A stretch of DNA of 64,000 nucleotides from JAEUSG01 sp964590225 (GTDB lineage: Bacteria > Fibrobacterota > OXYB2-FULL-49-7 > JAEUSG01). Where the stretch lies: the NCBI GenBank assembly GCA_964590225.1, contig CAZPWS010000002.1, forward strand, positions 105,660 to 169,659. Direction: 5' to 3'. The stretch's first letter is position 1. Every line of letters begins with the position of its first letter. Shown here in pieces: positions 27,053-35,945 of the stretch. The notes beneath the pieces are model-generated. The model did no database searches. It saw only the letters and a program-made list of their open reading frames with translations, and was not told the DNA's origin. Both the position numbers and the translations under genes were made by a program.

Positions 27053-28810
27053 ATGAAAAACGATACCTCTCTTTGGGCCATACTCTGGCCAAGAATCAAG
27101 CCACACAAATGGTTTGTTATAGGCGCAATGGTGCTCACAGCCGTTCATGGCATTGCCGTTAGCTACCAAACACTTATGCCGAAATATCTAATCGACAATA
27201 TCCTTCTTAAGGAAGAACTTGACAGCGCTACAAGATGGAAAACCTTTTGGTACCTTATTGGCTCATATCTTGTAGTCTCGCTTATTGGCAGAATGGCGAT
27301 TTGGCATACGGGATACAGGCTTTTTACATATGTGAGAGAGCGGATAGTCATGTCATTGCGACTCTCTTTTTTTTCGCATATTAACCACCTCTGTCTCCGT
27401 TTTCTTAAGAAGCATAAGAGCGGAGAACTTTTTAACTATATGTTTGGTTCTGCTCTTGGCCAGATTCAGCAATACTTTCAGCAGTTCACAATGAATGTAC
27501 CAGGCTCTATTATTATTCTTGTGTCAACACTATCAGTAGTTGCGACATGGGATGCCGTAATGACAATCATTCTTGTCGTTTTTGTTCTTACTACTGTTTT
27601 TATTATGAAAAAATCAAGGACAGTTGTTAAAAACATAAATCTCGACTTCCAAAAAACAGAAAGTACCGTAAGCGGGTATGTTGCCGATCTTCTGCACGGT
27701 GTCCGAGATGTTAAGCTTTTTGCAATGGAAGACAGGATTGAAAGCGATTTTTCCGGCCACCTTGATCAAATCAGAAAAATTTCCTATAAAAAAGATATAA
27801 CATCACATATTCAGTATATGAAACAGGAAGCGGCTAATTACATCTGTTTCTCTCTGCTTTGTGGCGTGGGTTTATACAGATACCTTGGAGGGTTTATTAC
27901 GATAGGTGAATTTCAGGGTTATCTCACGGCATTCATCGCGTTACAGCAACCAATGAACTCGCTCTTTAACATTGGCACACTCAAAGTTAGCGCACTTGCC
28001 GGCCTGATTCGTTTAGAGAGCATTATGAACACGAGAACCACGACGCCCGATCCTGTAAACCCTATATCGCCAGTGCCATCAAAAGCTTCAATAATATTTA
28101 CAGATGTAAGTTTCTCGTACGATGCCATCCAGGTTATCCGTAAAACTACGCTGATTATTCCATACGGGCAGCATGTTGCCCTTGTAGGCCCATCAGGAGC
28201 TGGCAAAACAACTGTTGTTCAGCTTCTGCTTCGCTTATACGAGGTTAGCGAAGGTTCTATCTCGATTGGCGAACACGATATTCGTAACTATGGTGGGGCA
28301 CAGCTTCGCAAGCGATTTGGCGTTGTTCCTCAGGATCCATTTATGTTTGCAACATCAATAAGGGAAAACTTGCGGATTGTGGTTCCTGAAGCCACAACAG
28401 AAGAGCTCATTAGGGCATGCAAGCAGGCAAATGCATGGGAATTTATCGAAAAGCTTCCTCAAGGATTGGATACAGTTCTTGGGGAGTCGGGTTCTACAAT
28501 TTCAGGGGGCCAACGACAGCGGTTATCAATTGCAAGGGCTTTTCTTGCAAATCCTTCATATTTTATACTTGACGAAGCAACAAGCGCCCTTGATTCATTA
28601 AGCGAATCGCTTATTCAGAGAACGATTGATGAGGATATGCGAGGGAAAACTGCGATTATAATTGCCCATAGGCTGGCTACGGTTAAAAACTGCGATCGTA
28701 TTCTTGTATTTAGTGGTGGTAAGATTGTTCAGGACGGCAACTATAATGAGCTAATTTCAAAAGAGGGGCTTTTTGCCGACTTAATTTCTGGGCAACAGCT
28801 TATCAAGTAA
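27053..28810 (+). CDS. MsbA-like ABC exporter (fused membrane and ATPase domains)
   Basis: 585 aa half-transporter. Six membrane helices occupy about residues 15-320, followed by an ATPase domain with Walker A GPSGAGKTT (379-387), signature SGGQRQR (484-490), Walker B FILDEAT (504-510) and the H-loop IIIAHRL. This is the usual architecture of lipid A or drug exporters. Its position next to the heptosyltransferase favours lipid or LPS flipping, but multidrug export cannot be excluded. It is convergent with the PQQ-propeller operon, with about 35 nt between stops and no obvious terminator. Confidence 0.88.
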   Translation: MKNDTSLWAILWPRIKPHKWFVIGAMVLTAVHGIAVSYQTLMPKYLIDNILLKEELDSATRWKTFWYLIGSYLVVSLIGRMAIWHTGYRLFTYVRERIVMSLRLSFFSHINHLCLRFLKKHKSGELFNYMFGSALGQIQQYFQQFTMNVPGSIIILVSTLSVVATWDAVMTIILVVFVLTTVFIMKKSRTVVKNINLDFQKTESTVSGYVADLLHGVRDVKLFAMEDRIESDFSGHLDQIRKISYKKDITSHIQYMKQEAANYICFSLLCGVGLYRYLGGFITIGEFQGYLTAFIALQQPMNSLFNIGTLKVSALAGLIRLESIMNTRTTTPDPVNPISPVPSKASIIFTDVSFSYDAIQVIRKTTLIIPYGQHVALVGPSGAGKTTVVQLLLRLYEVSEGSISIGEHDIRNYGGAQLRKRFGVVPQDPFMFATSIRENLRIVVPEATTEELIRACKQANAWEFIEKLPQGLDTVLGESGSTISGGQRQRLSIARAFLANPSYFILDEATSALDSLSESLIQRTIDEDMRGKTAIIIAHRLATVKNCDRILVFSGGKIVQDGNYNELISKEGLFADLISGQQLIK

Positions 28811-28845
28811 ATTCTCCTCATTTTTTCTAACTGCGGAATAAAAGA

Positions 28846-30078
28846 TTAGTTATCGTTTTCAAAACAGTATATCAGGTCGCTATTTCCTCCGGAAGTTATG
28901 TACAGCTTGTCGTAAGCTACGGCTGGTGCCGTACACACATTAGCGTTCATTTTATAGAGCCATGCAACCGTTCCTGTTGACATATTGTAGGCCCTTAATG
29001 AGTGGCCCATTGAGATATGTCTGTCGCCGCTTGTAAGGCCATGGCCGAGATACGCAAAACCGTTCGCAATTGTTACCGGCCCACAGCCCGTAACCGAAGG
29101 CGCATATTGACACTGGAGCTGCAAGCTCCCATCCGATAAGCTATATGCCCGTGGAGAGCGTCCGTAGGTTCTAACCCAATATCTGTCGCCTGAAAAAGCA
29201 CACACATTATAAACACCGTTGTTATCTTCACGAATAAATGAGCCATTTGTAGAGTTCAGTACTGATAGTTTTTTGCCATCGTTGTTTATATACAATCTGC
29301 CGTTATAATAACTCAGTGTTGTCATATCGGATGAGTATGTCGTATCCTCCCAGATCAGTGCGCCACTCTTATTGAGAGCCACAGTTTTTCCACGGCAGGC
29401 AGCAAATATCGTGTCTTTCGCAATAACTAAACCGAGGTAGTCGGCTTGGGTATCGGCAAGATTATAAGCCCACAATGAATCACCCGTTAATGGGTTGAGG
29501 GCAATAACAAAGGGCTTATATGAAGCCGTACCGGTAGGCGCGGTATTTCTGTTGGATATGAATACAAGTTGACCGTCAACTACTCTCGGCGAAAGACGGG
29601 TACCATGTCTGGTGGCATATCCTCCCGTGGCCCGCCAGAGAAGGTTTCCTGTTGCTAAATCGAAACAGTGCATGCCGGAAACTTCCGGATAATTATGCCA
29701 GAAAAGGTTGGCATATACCTTTCCTTGGTAGATGTATGGAAATTCCCGAGAACCATAGGAGTATGCACCATAGACAGCAGTTGGGGTTGTATTTCTCTTT
29801 ATTGAATAGCGCCAAAGAAGTTCGCCTGTCTCAGCATCCAGACAATATAAATTACCCGTTCTGCCAAGAGCGGCCAGTTTACCCTCCGCTACCACAGGCC
29901 CACTTTTAAAGTTATCGAATACCCTTGTAACCCACTTCAATTTGAGTGGCGGTCTTAATACTGTTGTTTCTGAAAAACCGGAATAGTCCGGACCATATGC
30001 CATCCACTCGTCTGCAAGCGATAGAGAAGCTGTGAGGCAAACTATTTGCATTAGGGCAACAAGCCTTGAGCGTTTCAT
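28846..30078 (-). CDS. Secreted PQQ-type beta-propeller protein without sorting domain
   Basis: 410 aa from the ATG at 30078, which has AAGGAG upstream and opens on a clean signal peptide (MKRSRLVALMQIVCLTASLS). A longer frame upstream lacks both. Repeats of the type LYCLDAETGELLWRYS, FDLATGNLLWRATGG and LNPLTGDSLWAYN mark a PQQ-like (BamB-like) propeller. It ends plainly at YCFENDN without a sorting domain. Last gene of the locus B operon, 72 nt after the other PQQ gene. Probably exported and non-enzymatic; no PQQ-dehydrogenase catalytic residues were recognised. Confidence 0.75.
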   Translation of the reverse strand: MKRSRLVALMQIVCLTASLSLADEWMAYGPDYSGFSETTVLRPPLKLKWVTRVFDNFKSGPVVAEGKLAALGRTGNLYCLDAETGELLWRYSIKRNTTPTAVYGAYSYGSREFPYIYQGKVYANLFWHNYPEVSGMHCFDLATGNLLWRATGGYATRHGTRLSPRVVDGQLVFISNRNTAPTGTASYKPFVIALNPLTGDSLWAYNLADTQADYLGLVIAKDTIFAACRGKTVALNKSGALIWEDTTYSSDMTTLSYYNGRLYINNDGKKLSVLNSTNGSFIREDNNGVYNVCAFSGDRYWVRTYGRSPRAYSLSDGSLQLQCQYAPSVTGCGPVTIANGFAYLGHGLTSGDRHISMGHSLRAYNMSTGTVAWLYKMNANVCTAPAVAYDKLYITSGGNSDLIYCFENDN

Positions 30079-30150
30079 AAGATTATTCTCCTTAGATTCT
30101 GTTTGTTTACGATTACAGAGTCTTATTTCGGCCTTGGCCGATTTAGCCAA

Positions 30151-31629
30151 TTAATAAACTATTTGCAGCTTAAAGCTTTTAATTGCTGTGCCGTTGGCTC
30201 CCATTAGCTTAACAAAGTAATTGCCGGAAGGAAGCTGTTTGCCGGAAACGGACTTTCCATTCCAACTTGCTTTACCGGTAGCTGCAACAACTGGTATTTC
30301 TGCAACAAGTTTACCATTCATTGCGTAAACAGCAATTTTTGAGCCTTGGGGCAAATTGTTCATATTAAGCCACACTTGCCCCCCTAAAGAAGGATTTGGA
30401 AAAAGGCTTAAGTGCCACTCTCCAGCTTTTTTTGCAATTTGCTTTTCGCTGGAGGTTCCTGCGCCAGGTATGGTAATTGCGGTGGCTACCTCTGTACCGT
30501 CCCAAAAACCGTAAAGACGGCCATCTGTTGAACCCACAATTACGCGACCGTTGCTAACTGCGGGCGAACTACTGATAGGTTTGTTGCTATTTGGCTTGTA
30601 AGACCATAGCTCAGCCCCTGTTGATTTATTGTAAAAACAGAGTCCTTCATCTTCGGTGCCAGCTATTATACAATTTGAGATAACTGCTGGTGAAGAGTTG
30701 ACTCTGTAAGTGCCGGAGGGCGGGTGAGTCTCTGTTTTTGGCAAAGTAGTCCATCTAGAGGTGATAACCTGCATGGCAAATAAACCGCCATTATTGCTTC
30801 CAGAATAAATATAACCGGTAGCAGTATCCACAGATACCGATGTTCGTATTTGCGACGCAGAGCCCTTTTTATTGGTAAGCTGAGCGCCTGTTCGAAAACT
30901 GTATAGCCATAAACCGGCGTTACTTAATTCGGTGAAATCCCTGCCCAAATAAACGGTGTCTCGCCATACAACTGGAGGAGTTAGAATGGCCTGCGGGTCG
31001 CCAACGGGCAGCTGTACCGTTCTAAAAACACCACTGTCCTTTGCCCAAAACATCTTATCGTCTCCATCTACAAAAAGAATAGTGCTATCGTAATAGCAAG
31101 CCGCGTGTAGAATATTTACATTGGCGACAAATTTCCACCGTAGATTTCCGTTCAAGTCAAGAGCATGAAAGGTACTATCGAAGCTGCCAAAATAGACGCC
31201 CGATTCCAAAATAAGAGGTGAAGCGAATATTTGTCCGCCAGCATTGTATGTGTTAAGCACCGTTCCATTTGCGGCATCAAGGACATGGAATTGCCCATCC
31301 ATTGTGCCAATATAAACTTTGTCGTTATACACGGAAGGTGTGCTTGAGTTGTTTACACCTCCCAGCTTACGGCTCCACACCACACTGTTGTCGAGCATGT
31401 TTATACAGGCAATAAGTCCGTTCGATGCTATTGCATAAGCTTTATCGCCCACTATGGTTGGTGGCGCAAAGATGGGAGAGCCGAAATCGGCTAAAAGGCA
31501 CAATTTTGACGGAAGGGTAATTGTTTCGGAAGGAGCGAAACCATAGCGATCGGGTGTTTTTTTGTATTGCGGCCAATCATCCGCGCAGGCAATCGCGACT
31601 ATAAAAAGAAGTACAATTCCGATTTTCAT
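30151..31629 (-). CDS. Secreted PQQ-type beta-propeller protein with C-terminal sorting domain
   Basis: 492 aa with a signal peptide (about 1-16). Propeller repeats include FHVLDAANGTVLNTYNAGG, FHALDLNGNLRWKF and LCFYNKSTGAELWSYKPN. The last 83 residues (410-492) form an FPNP...SGNYFVKLMG sorting domain. It follows the NHL-type gene by 6 nt and precedes the second PQQ gene. Likely surface-exposed or released through the sorting-domain route; ligand unknown. Confidence 0.78.
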   Translation of the reverse strand: MKIGIVLLFIVAIACADDWPQYKKTPDRYGFAPSETITLPSKLCLLADFGSPIFAPPTIVGDKAYAIASNGLIACINMLDNSVVWSRKLGGVNNSSTPSVYNDKVYIGTMDGQFHVLDAANGTVLNTYNAGGQIFASPLILESGVYFGSFDSTFHALDLNGNLRWKFVANVNILHAACYYDSTILFVDGDDKMFWAKDSGVFRTVQLPVGDPQAILTPPVVWRDTVYLGRDFTELSNAGLWLYSFRTGAQLTNKKGSASQIRTSVSVDTATGYIYSGSNNGGLFAMQVITSRWTTLPKTETHPPSGTYRVNSSPAVISNCIIAGTEDEGLCFYNKSTGAELWSYKPNSNKPISSSPAVSNGRVIVGSTDGRLYGFWDGTEVATAITIPGAGTSSEKQIAKKAGEWHLSLFPNPSLGGQVWLNMNNLPQGSKIAVYAMNGKLVAEIPVVAATGKASWNGKSVSGKQLPSGNYFVKLMGANGTAIKSFKLQIVY

Positions 31630-31635
31630 AACACG

Positions 31636-33075
31636 CTACCTCATTTTAATAATTTTTGTTGTCAAGGTCTTGTTTCCACTCTGTAACCTACAAAGATAAG
31701 TGCCAGCAGGAGAAGGTGCAAAAGAAGTTTGTTTAAGTGCTACGGTATGTTTGCCCGCCCCCATATTACCATTAGCAAGCGTTGATATGAGTTTTCCAGA
31801 AGCGCTAAAAAGCTGGAGCTTAACATCTGCCCTTTCGTTTAAGAAGAATTCTACGGAGGCTCCCCCTGTGGTTAGCGGATTTGGAGAGGCTTTTAAGAGA
31901 ATAGTATTAGGAGAAACAGCAACTATGGATAGCTCTTCTGTTGCCGTTGTACGCCCCTGTTCCTTAATGAGTGCTGCTTTGCCTACATCGTCAAGAAAAT
32001 AATTGATAAAAACGGGACTGCCGGAATGTCCACTCCATGTTGCGTAGCGGCCATCCATCATAGGCATACCTCTTTCACCACCGAAAGCGCCAGAGGGATT
32101 TTTCGCGTTTGTCTGCTGCCACAAGCCTGTTGACATCATTGTGAAACGGTTGGCATCCGGCTCTTCAACCCTGTTTATAGAATAGTCGTCCATGCCTCTT
32201 ACATACCAGCGATTGCGGACTTTATCTGGATACGCACCCCAATTTAACGCATAAGGAATAGACAGTTTACCTACAAGCGAATCACCATTTGGCGAAATAA
32301 ACCAAAGATAGGAGCTTGATGCTACACAGAAAATTCCCGCGCCATTTATTCCGTAACAGCCTCGATCATTGGCAGTGGGATTTATGCTGTCAAGCAAACT
32401 CTGTCGCACCATTGCTTTAAGTTTGCCATCTTCTTCAATTGTGTAATATTGGCCCCATTTCATGATAATCGCTCTACCGTCAAGGAGTGTCTGCCCTCTC
32501 GCGTTATAAAAACTCACAGCTGTTGCGGTGGCTCCGTCGGCTATAGAGGCACTTCCTCCTCCGCCAATGTGTTTGTACCACCATACTCCCCCCTGATCCA
32601 TTTTCCGGTACAGCTTAACAAAAACCCACCCCTGCGGATCCCACACATATACTGCACCATTTCCAGTTAACGGATTTCCGACTGCCTGAATTCTGGGAAG
32701 CTCTATAGTTGCAACAGAGCCAAGATATAATAGATGAGCAGGTCCTTCCGAAAGTGGCCCGCCATAGGAAACATGACCATTTCCGGATATCGTAAACATT
32801 CTTTTATCCGAACGGCGAATAGCCCTTAGGTTGCAGTTTGTTGCGTCGTAGATGTAAATATTTCCCGCCGTATCACAGTCGGCAGACCAGACATTCCTTA
32901 CCATAGCTTCATTGGCGGGACCGTCCAGCACTTCTTGAACAAAAAGGTTCGCGGCGTGTTCAATAAAAAAGCTGTCACTTACCTTTTGCTGTACGAATGG
33001 TATGTTTGACAGATCCTGTGTCAGCGCTATGGTTGACAACAAAAGTACTACCGATTGGATTTTTAAGAAATTCAT
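31636..33075 (-). CDS. Secreted NHL-like propeller with C-terminal sorting domain (locus B)
   Basis: 479 aa. Signal peptide (about 1-19), then NHL-like motifs (DTAGNIYIYDATNCNLRAI, FTISGNG) and a WFISPNGDSL repeat. A sorting domain occupies 395-479 (SPNPLTTGG ... AGTYLCRL). It is closely related to the locus C protein at 45258-46706; both contain RQSLLDSIN and a GERGMPM segment. It lies 23 nt after the VVW-repeat gene. A ribosome site (AGGAGG) precedes the ATG. Function unknown. Confidence 0.78.
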   Translation of the reverse strand: MNFLKIQSVVLLLSTIALTQDLSNIPFVQQKVSDSFFIEHAANLFVQEVLDGPANEAMVRNVWSADCDTAGNIYIYDATNCNLRAIRRSDKRMFTISGNGHVSYGGPLSEGPAHLLYLGSVATIELPRIQAVGNPLTGNGAVYVWDPQGWVFVKLYRKMDQGGVWWYKHIGGGGSASIADGATATAVSFYNARGQTLLDGRAIIMKWGQYYTIEEDGKLKAMVRQSLLDSINPTANDRGCYGINGAGIFCVASSSYLWFISPNGDSLVGKLSIPYALNWGAYPDKVRNRWYVRGMDDYSINRVEEPDANRFTMMSTGLWQQTNAKNPSGAFGGERGMPMMDGRYATWSGHSGSPVFINYFLDDVGKAALIKEQGRTTATEELSIVAVSPNTILLKASPNPLTTGGASVEFFLNERADVKLQLFSASGKLISTLANGNMGAGKHTVALKQTSFAPSPAGTYLCRLQSGNKTLTTKIIKMR

Positions 33076-33098
33076 ATATTTCGCCTCCTAAAGTCGTT

Positions 33099-34499
33099 CT
33101 ACTGGTTTACAATCCGTGCCATAATTTTTGAGGTCGTGGTTCGCGACTCTTCACTCCAGATTACAATATATTTCCCGTCTATTGCGCTACTCACATCAGG
33201 GAGCATCTGAACAGTAGTGCCGGTGGCAACAGCAAATCCAGGCTCTATTGGTGTGCCAAGCGTATCGAGTATAACTCCTATAATGTCAGTATTGTTGTCC
33301 TTTCCTGAGTGGCGATGCCCGTCGCCTACACATAATACGGATGTCCCGTTATACGCCATTCTCATTGTATTAGGCTTCCTGCCATAAGAGCGGTATCCTT
33401 GCCATGTTTGCAGGGAATCCCAATATATTTTCCATGGTGAGTTCCCGGGGAGCCCCGTTGCAGATATAGAGTGTAAAACCCATCGTACATCTGGAGCGGC
33501 ACCAAAGCCGGCACCATAATACATTGAGCCTCTAAAGAACGAACCGCCAGTTCCCTTGGAAACCAATCCGGATCGGTTTCCCTGATACAATCCAGAATAA
33601 CTGTCAGCTACAGCCTCAATGGCAGCATCTGTGTTTTGCAGTACAGATGGACCAATAGTGTCGCCAGTTGTTGCGTTAATGGTTTGAATGTAAACCCCGC
33701 TGTACGCCCTGTCGAGATTTACATCCTGATTGTTATAGTTTGCCTGTGTTGTAATAACATGAATTGAACCGTTGGTTACAATGGTTGCTGGAGCAACTTG
33801 AACCGCTGAGCGGTGCCACCCTGATCCAATTTTCCCGGGAGCAAACGGGGCCGTTTGCCAGCTTGCCATTCTTGAGTCATTTGTTATCCGCAGTAATTGC
33901 TTCCCGTCAACATCAAGGATAGAGCCGGAGGCCGAAATCCTGCTTCCAAAGAGGCGGTATTCTGGAAAATTACGGGAATCGAGCCAGATTGCGTAATAAT
34001 TACCTCCCCCATAAACAAGTTCTGGAAAACATTGGTTGTGGTCACCTCCACTAACTAAAAAACCGTTTGGGTCAAGCACTGTGCCGTTTGCGCTAACCCT
34101 CGCTCCATAGACATCCCAATCTTTGCCACTCCTAATATCCTGCCAAAGGACAACAAAGTTTGTTCCGTCGCTTGCTACAACTGGCCTGCCCTGAAAATCT
34201 GGAGCGGTACAAATAGCTATCCCCTCTGGATCGAGGACGGTTCCGTCACCCCTGATGCGGCACCCATATATGTCCTGCGCTCTTCCATCGCGGGCAGTTT
34301 CGTCACCGGTTGGTAGGCCATCCTGCCAAACAACAAGCCAAAGATCGGCCGCCTCTGAATAGGCCACCCGTGGAAAATATTGCGGATTTGCGAGAGCAGC
34401 GGTTGGAGCAACAGTAAACGGATCGGCAAGCTGTATGGCCTCCAACTGCGTTGTGAATATCACAAAACCACAAAGGAGCAAATACAAGATTTTACCCAT
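33099..34499 (-). CDS. Secreted VVW-repeat protein (locus B)
   Basis: 466 aa with a signal peptide (about 1-22). Repeats centred on LWLVVWQDG, FVVLWQDIRSGKDWDVYGAR and YYAIWLDSRNFPEYRLFGSR resemble those of the locus A and C proteins. It ends at KIMARIVNQ with no sorting domain. First gene of the locus B operon and divergent from the GntR-type regulator at 34671, which may control it. The close similarity to 43830-45233 indicates duplication. No enzymatic motif seen. Confidence 0.78.
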   Translation of the reverse strand: MGKILYLLLCGFVIFTTQLEAIQLADPFTVAPTAALANPQYFPRVAYSEAADLWLVVWQDGLPTGDETARDGRAQDIYGCRIRGDGTVLDPEGIAICTAPDFQGRPVVASDGTNFVVLWQDIRSGKDWDVYGARVSANGTVLDPNGFLVSGGDHNQCFPELVYGGGNYYAIWLDSRNFPEYRLFGSRISASGSILDVDGKQLLRITNDSRMASWQTAPFAPGKIGSGWHRSAVQVAPATIVTNGSIHVITTQANYNNQDVNLDRAYSGVYIQTINATTGDTIGPSVLQNTDAAIEAVADSYSGLYQGNRSGLVSKGTGGSFFRGSMYYGAGFGAAPDVRWVLHSISATGLPGNSPWKIYWDSLQTWQGYRSYGRKPNTMRMAYNGTSVLCVGDGHRHSGKDNNTDIIGVILDTLGTPIEPGFAVATGTTVQMLPDVSSAIDGKYIVIWSEESRTTTSKIMARIVNQ

Positions 34500-34538
34500 A
34501 ATTTATACCTTTCATTCATTGTTATTAAAGAATTTTTG

Positions 34539-34546
34539 TACCATAT
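34539..34546 (-). promoter_or_regulatory. ATATGGTA motif upstream of locus B
   Basis: On the minus strand this is ATATGGTA within CATTAATATGGTACAAAA, 40 bp before the start of the VVW-repeat gene. It matches the motif upstream of loci A and C in sequence and orientation. Either part of the promoter or a regulator-binding half-site; inference. Confidence 0.35.
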
Positions 34547-34608
34547 TAATGATAATGTCACAATCAGAAAGTTTCTACTGGTTTATAAATATTTCAAGCA
34601 TGTAATTA

Positions 34609-34638
34609 TTGTGCAATTTGCTTTTAGTTTATTATAAT
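34609..34638 (+). promoter_or_regulatory. Probable sigma-70-type promoter of the GntR/LacI-like regulator
   Basis: TTGTGC at 34609-34614 and TATAAT at 34633-34638 are separated by 18 bp, and the ATG lies 32 bp downstream of the -10 box. The -10 is a perfect consensus; the -35 is weaker. Confidence 0.5.
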
Positions 34639-34670
34639 AGCTATTTATACACAAACTGTAGGCAATAATC

Positions 34671-35762
34671 ATGAAGTATATAAAACTTTACAACGATATA
34701 AAAAGTTCAATTAGGAATGGTGATTTTTCTAGTGTAAATAAGCTCCCTGAAATGGAGGAGATGGTTAAAAAATATGGTGTAAGCATAACAACAGTATTCA
34801 GGGCGATTCAGCTTTTAAAGAGAGAGGGGTTGGTTCGTGCTGTTAGAGGGAAGGGGCTTTTCGCTACTAACAGTACGGCGGAAAGTGCCCTTTCATTGGA
34901 GGGGAAAAACAGGGTGCTGCTGATGTTTCCTGAGTATGCTTTCAACACAATGAATTCCGAAGTTTTCCGTAAAGTGCTTAGAGCCGTGGAAATAACATGC
35001 GACCGTAATAAACTTGACTTAATACTTGTACCACAGAGAAACAGATCTGACTATTTGTGCATTAAAGCGATGGAAGAGGAGCGGGCTTCCGGTATTATTT
35101 TATTTGATGTCAACAGCTCTGAATTGCTGAACGGTTTAAAAGAAAAAAAAATCCCTACAGTTGTCTGTTTTGCGTGGAACCCTTCTGTTGATATCGATCA
35201 GGTGTGTCTGGATCACTTTGCTATAAGCGGAGATATCTTTAAGAAATGTAAAAGCCTCAACAAGTCAGAAGTTGTTTTTATTGGCTCTATAAAAGGGAAT
35301 ACATCGGAAGATATTGTTCTTTCCCACCATTCGTGGGAAATAGCCCTTCGCTCACAGGCAACATTTACAGAACAGGTAAAGTTTAGTGCCCATTATATAT
35401 ATCCGGCGATAACAGATTCACAAAAGCTGACTATTAAAGAAATACTTAAAAAACAGGGGAATAGCGCCCTTTTTGTTGCTGCTACACAGCGTATTGGTAG
35501 GGTACTTATAGAACAGGCAGCAGAAATTGAGATCGACTATACAAAAGAACTTTCCGTAATTATGGCACACTCATGGACGCATGACAAAATAAAACTGCAT
35601 GGGAGAGAAATTGTTCCATATGCTCTTGTGTGGGATGCCTTTTCAATGGGAGAAAAGGCTGTTGATATATTACGACAGAGAATTAACCGCGTTTCAATGA
35701 AAACGCAAAGGATACTTTTTAGTGCAACAATAAGTCCCGTTGAAAACCTAAGCATTGTATAA
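34671..35762 (+). CDS. GntR-type winged-helix regulator with LacI-like ligand domain
   Basis: 363 aa. The N-terminal winged helix (about 1-68: KLPEMEEMVKKYGVSITTVF, then GLVRAVRGKGLFA) is GntR-like. The rest (from about residue 80) has the periplasmic-binding-protein pattern of LacI/AraR-type regulators (IILFDVNSSELLNGLKEKKI, ALFVAATQRIGRVLIEQA). Such proteins bind a sugar and control divergent genes, so the locus B operon is the obvious candidate target. A degenerate copy of its 3-prime end lies at 41328-41384, beyond the defence-like island. Confidence 0.8.
   Translation: MKYIKLYNDIKSSIRNGDFSSVNKLPEMEEMVKKYGVSITTVFRAIQLLKREGLVRAVRGKGLFATNSTAESALSLEGKNRVLLMFPEYAFNTMNSEVFRKVLRAVEITCDRNKLDLILVPQRNRSDYLCIKAMEEERASGIILFDVNSSELLNGLKEKKIPTVVCFAWNPSVDIDQVCLDHFAISGDIFKKCKSLNKSEVVFIGSIKGNTSEDIVLSHHSWEIALRSQATFTEQVKFSAHYIYPAITDSQKLTIKEILKKQGNSALFVAATQRIGRVLIEQAAEIEIDYTKELSVIMAHSWTHDKIKLHGREIVPYALVWDAFSMGEKAVDILRQRINRVSMKTQRILFSATISPVENLSIV
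35662..35761 (+). repeat. Source copy of an island-flanking direct repeat (regulator 3-prime end)
   Basis: Two blocks at the 3-prime end of the regulator gene, 35662-35696 and 35740-35761, recur in order and orientation at 41328-41384. There the 43 bases between the blocks are missing. By eye the blocks match with 2 mismatches in 35 and 1 in 22. Confidence 0.7.
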
Positions 35763-35781
35763 CAGTTTTTTGCTTCGTTAA

Positions 35782-35901
35782 TTAAGTGAGAAGTGTTTTT
35801 GGCATTTCGTCCCAGAAATGGCCGTCAAGTTGCCTTCCTGCAATTTTTTTTCTTGTTCCACCCCACTGCTTAAAGAAAAAGGGAGTTTTTCTTCTGTCAT
35901 A
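35782..35901 (-). pseudogene. Truncated 3-prime fragment of a second DUF5131 (Gp37/Gp68) gene
   Basis: The minus strand encodes KTPFFFKQWGGTRKK, then IAGRQLDGHFWDEMP and a TAA at 35782-35784. This matches the C-terminus of the intact protein at 37571-38320 (KTPFFFKQWGGVKKK, AGRLLDGKFWNQMP) at about 23 of 30 positions. Upstream the frame is closed by a stop at once, so only the tail remains. It lies directly downstream of the DUF3037 gene on the same strand, so the DUF3037-HipA pair is bracketed by two DUF5131 3-prime ends. Confidence 0.75.
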
Positions 35902-35945
35902 TTACCACCTATCTCTATTCAAGTTTTTAAACGGAACAACTTTAT

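Noticed and set aside
26416..27138. 240-aa minus-strand frame opposite the heptosyltransferase
   Set aside because: Overlaps a well-supported GT9 gene fully and has no family features.
30079..30150. N-terminal extension of the 410-aa PQQ-type protein
   Set aside because: The extra 24 residues are charged and precede a clean signal peptide; the AAGGAG site supports the ATG at 30078.
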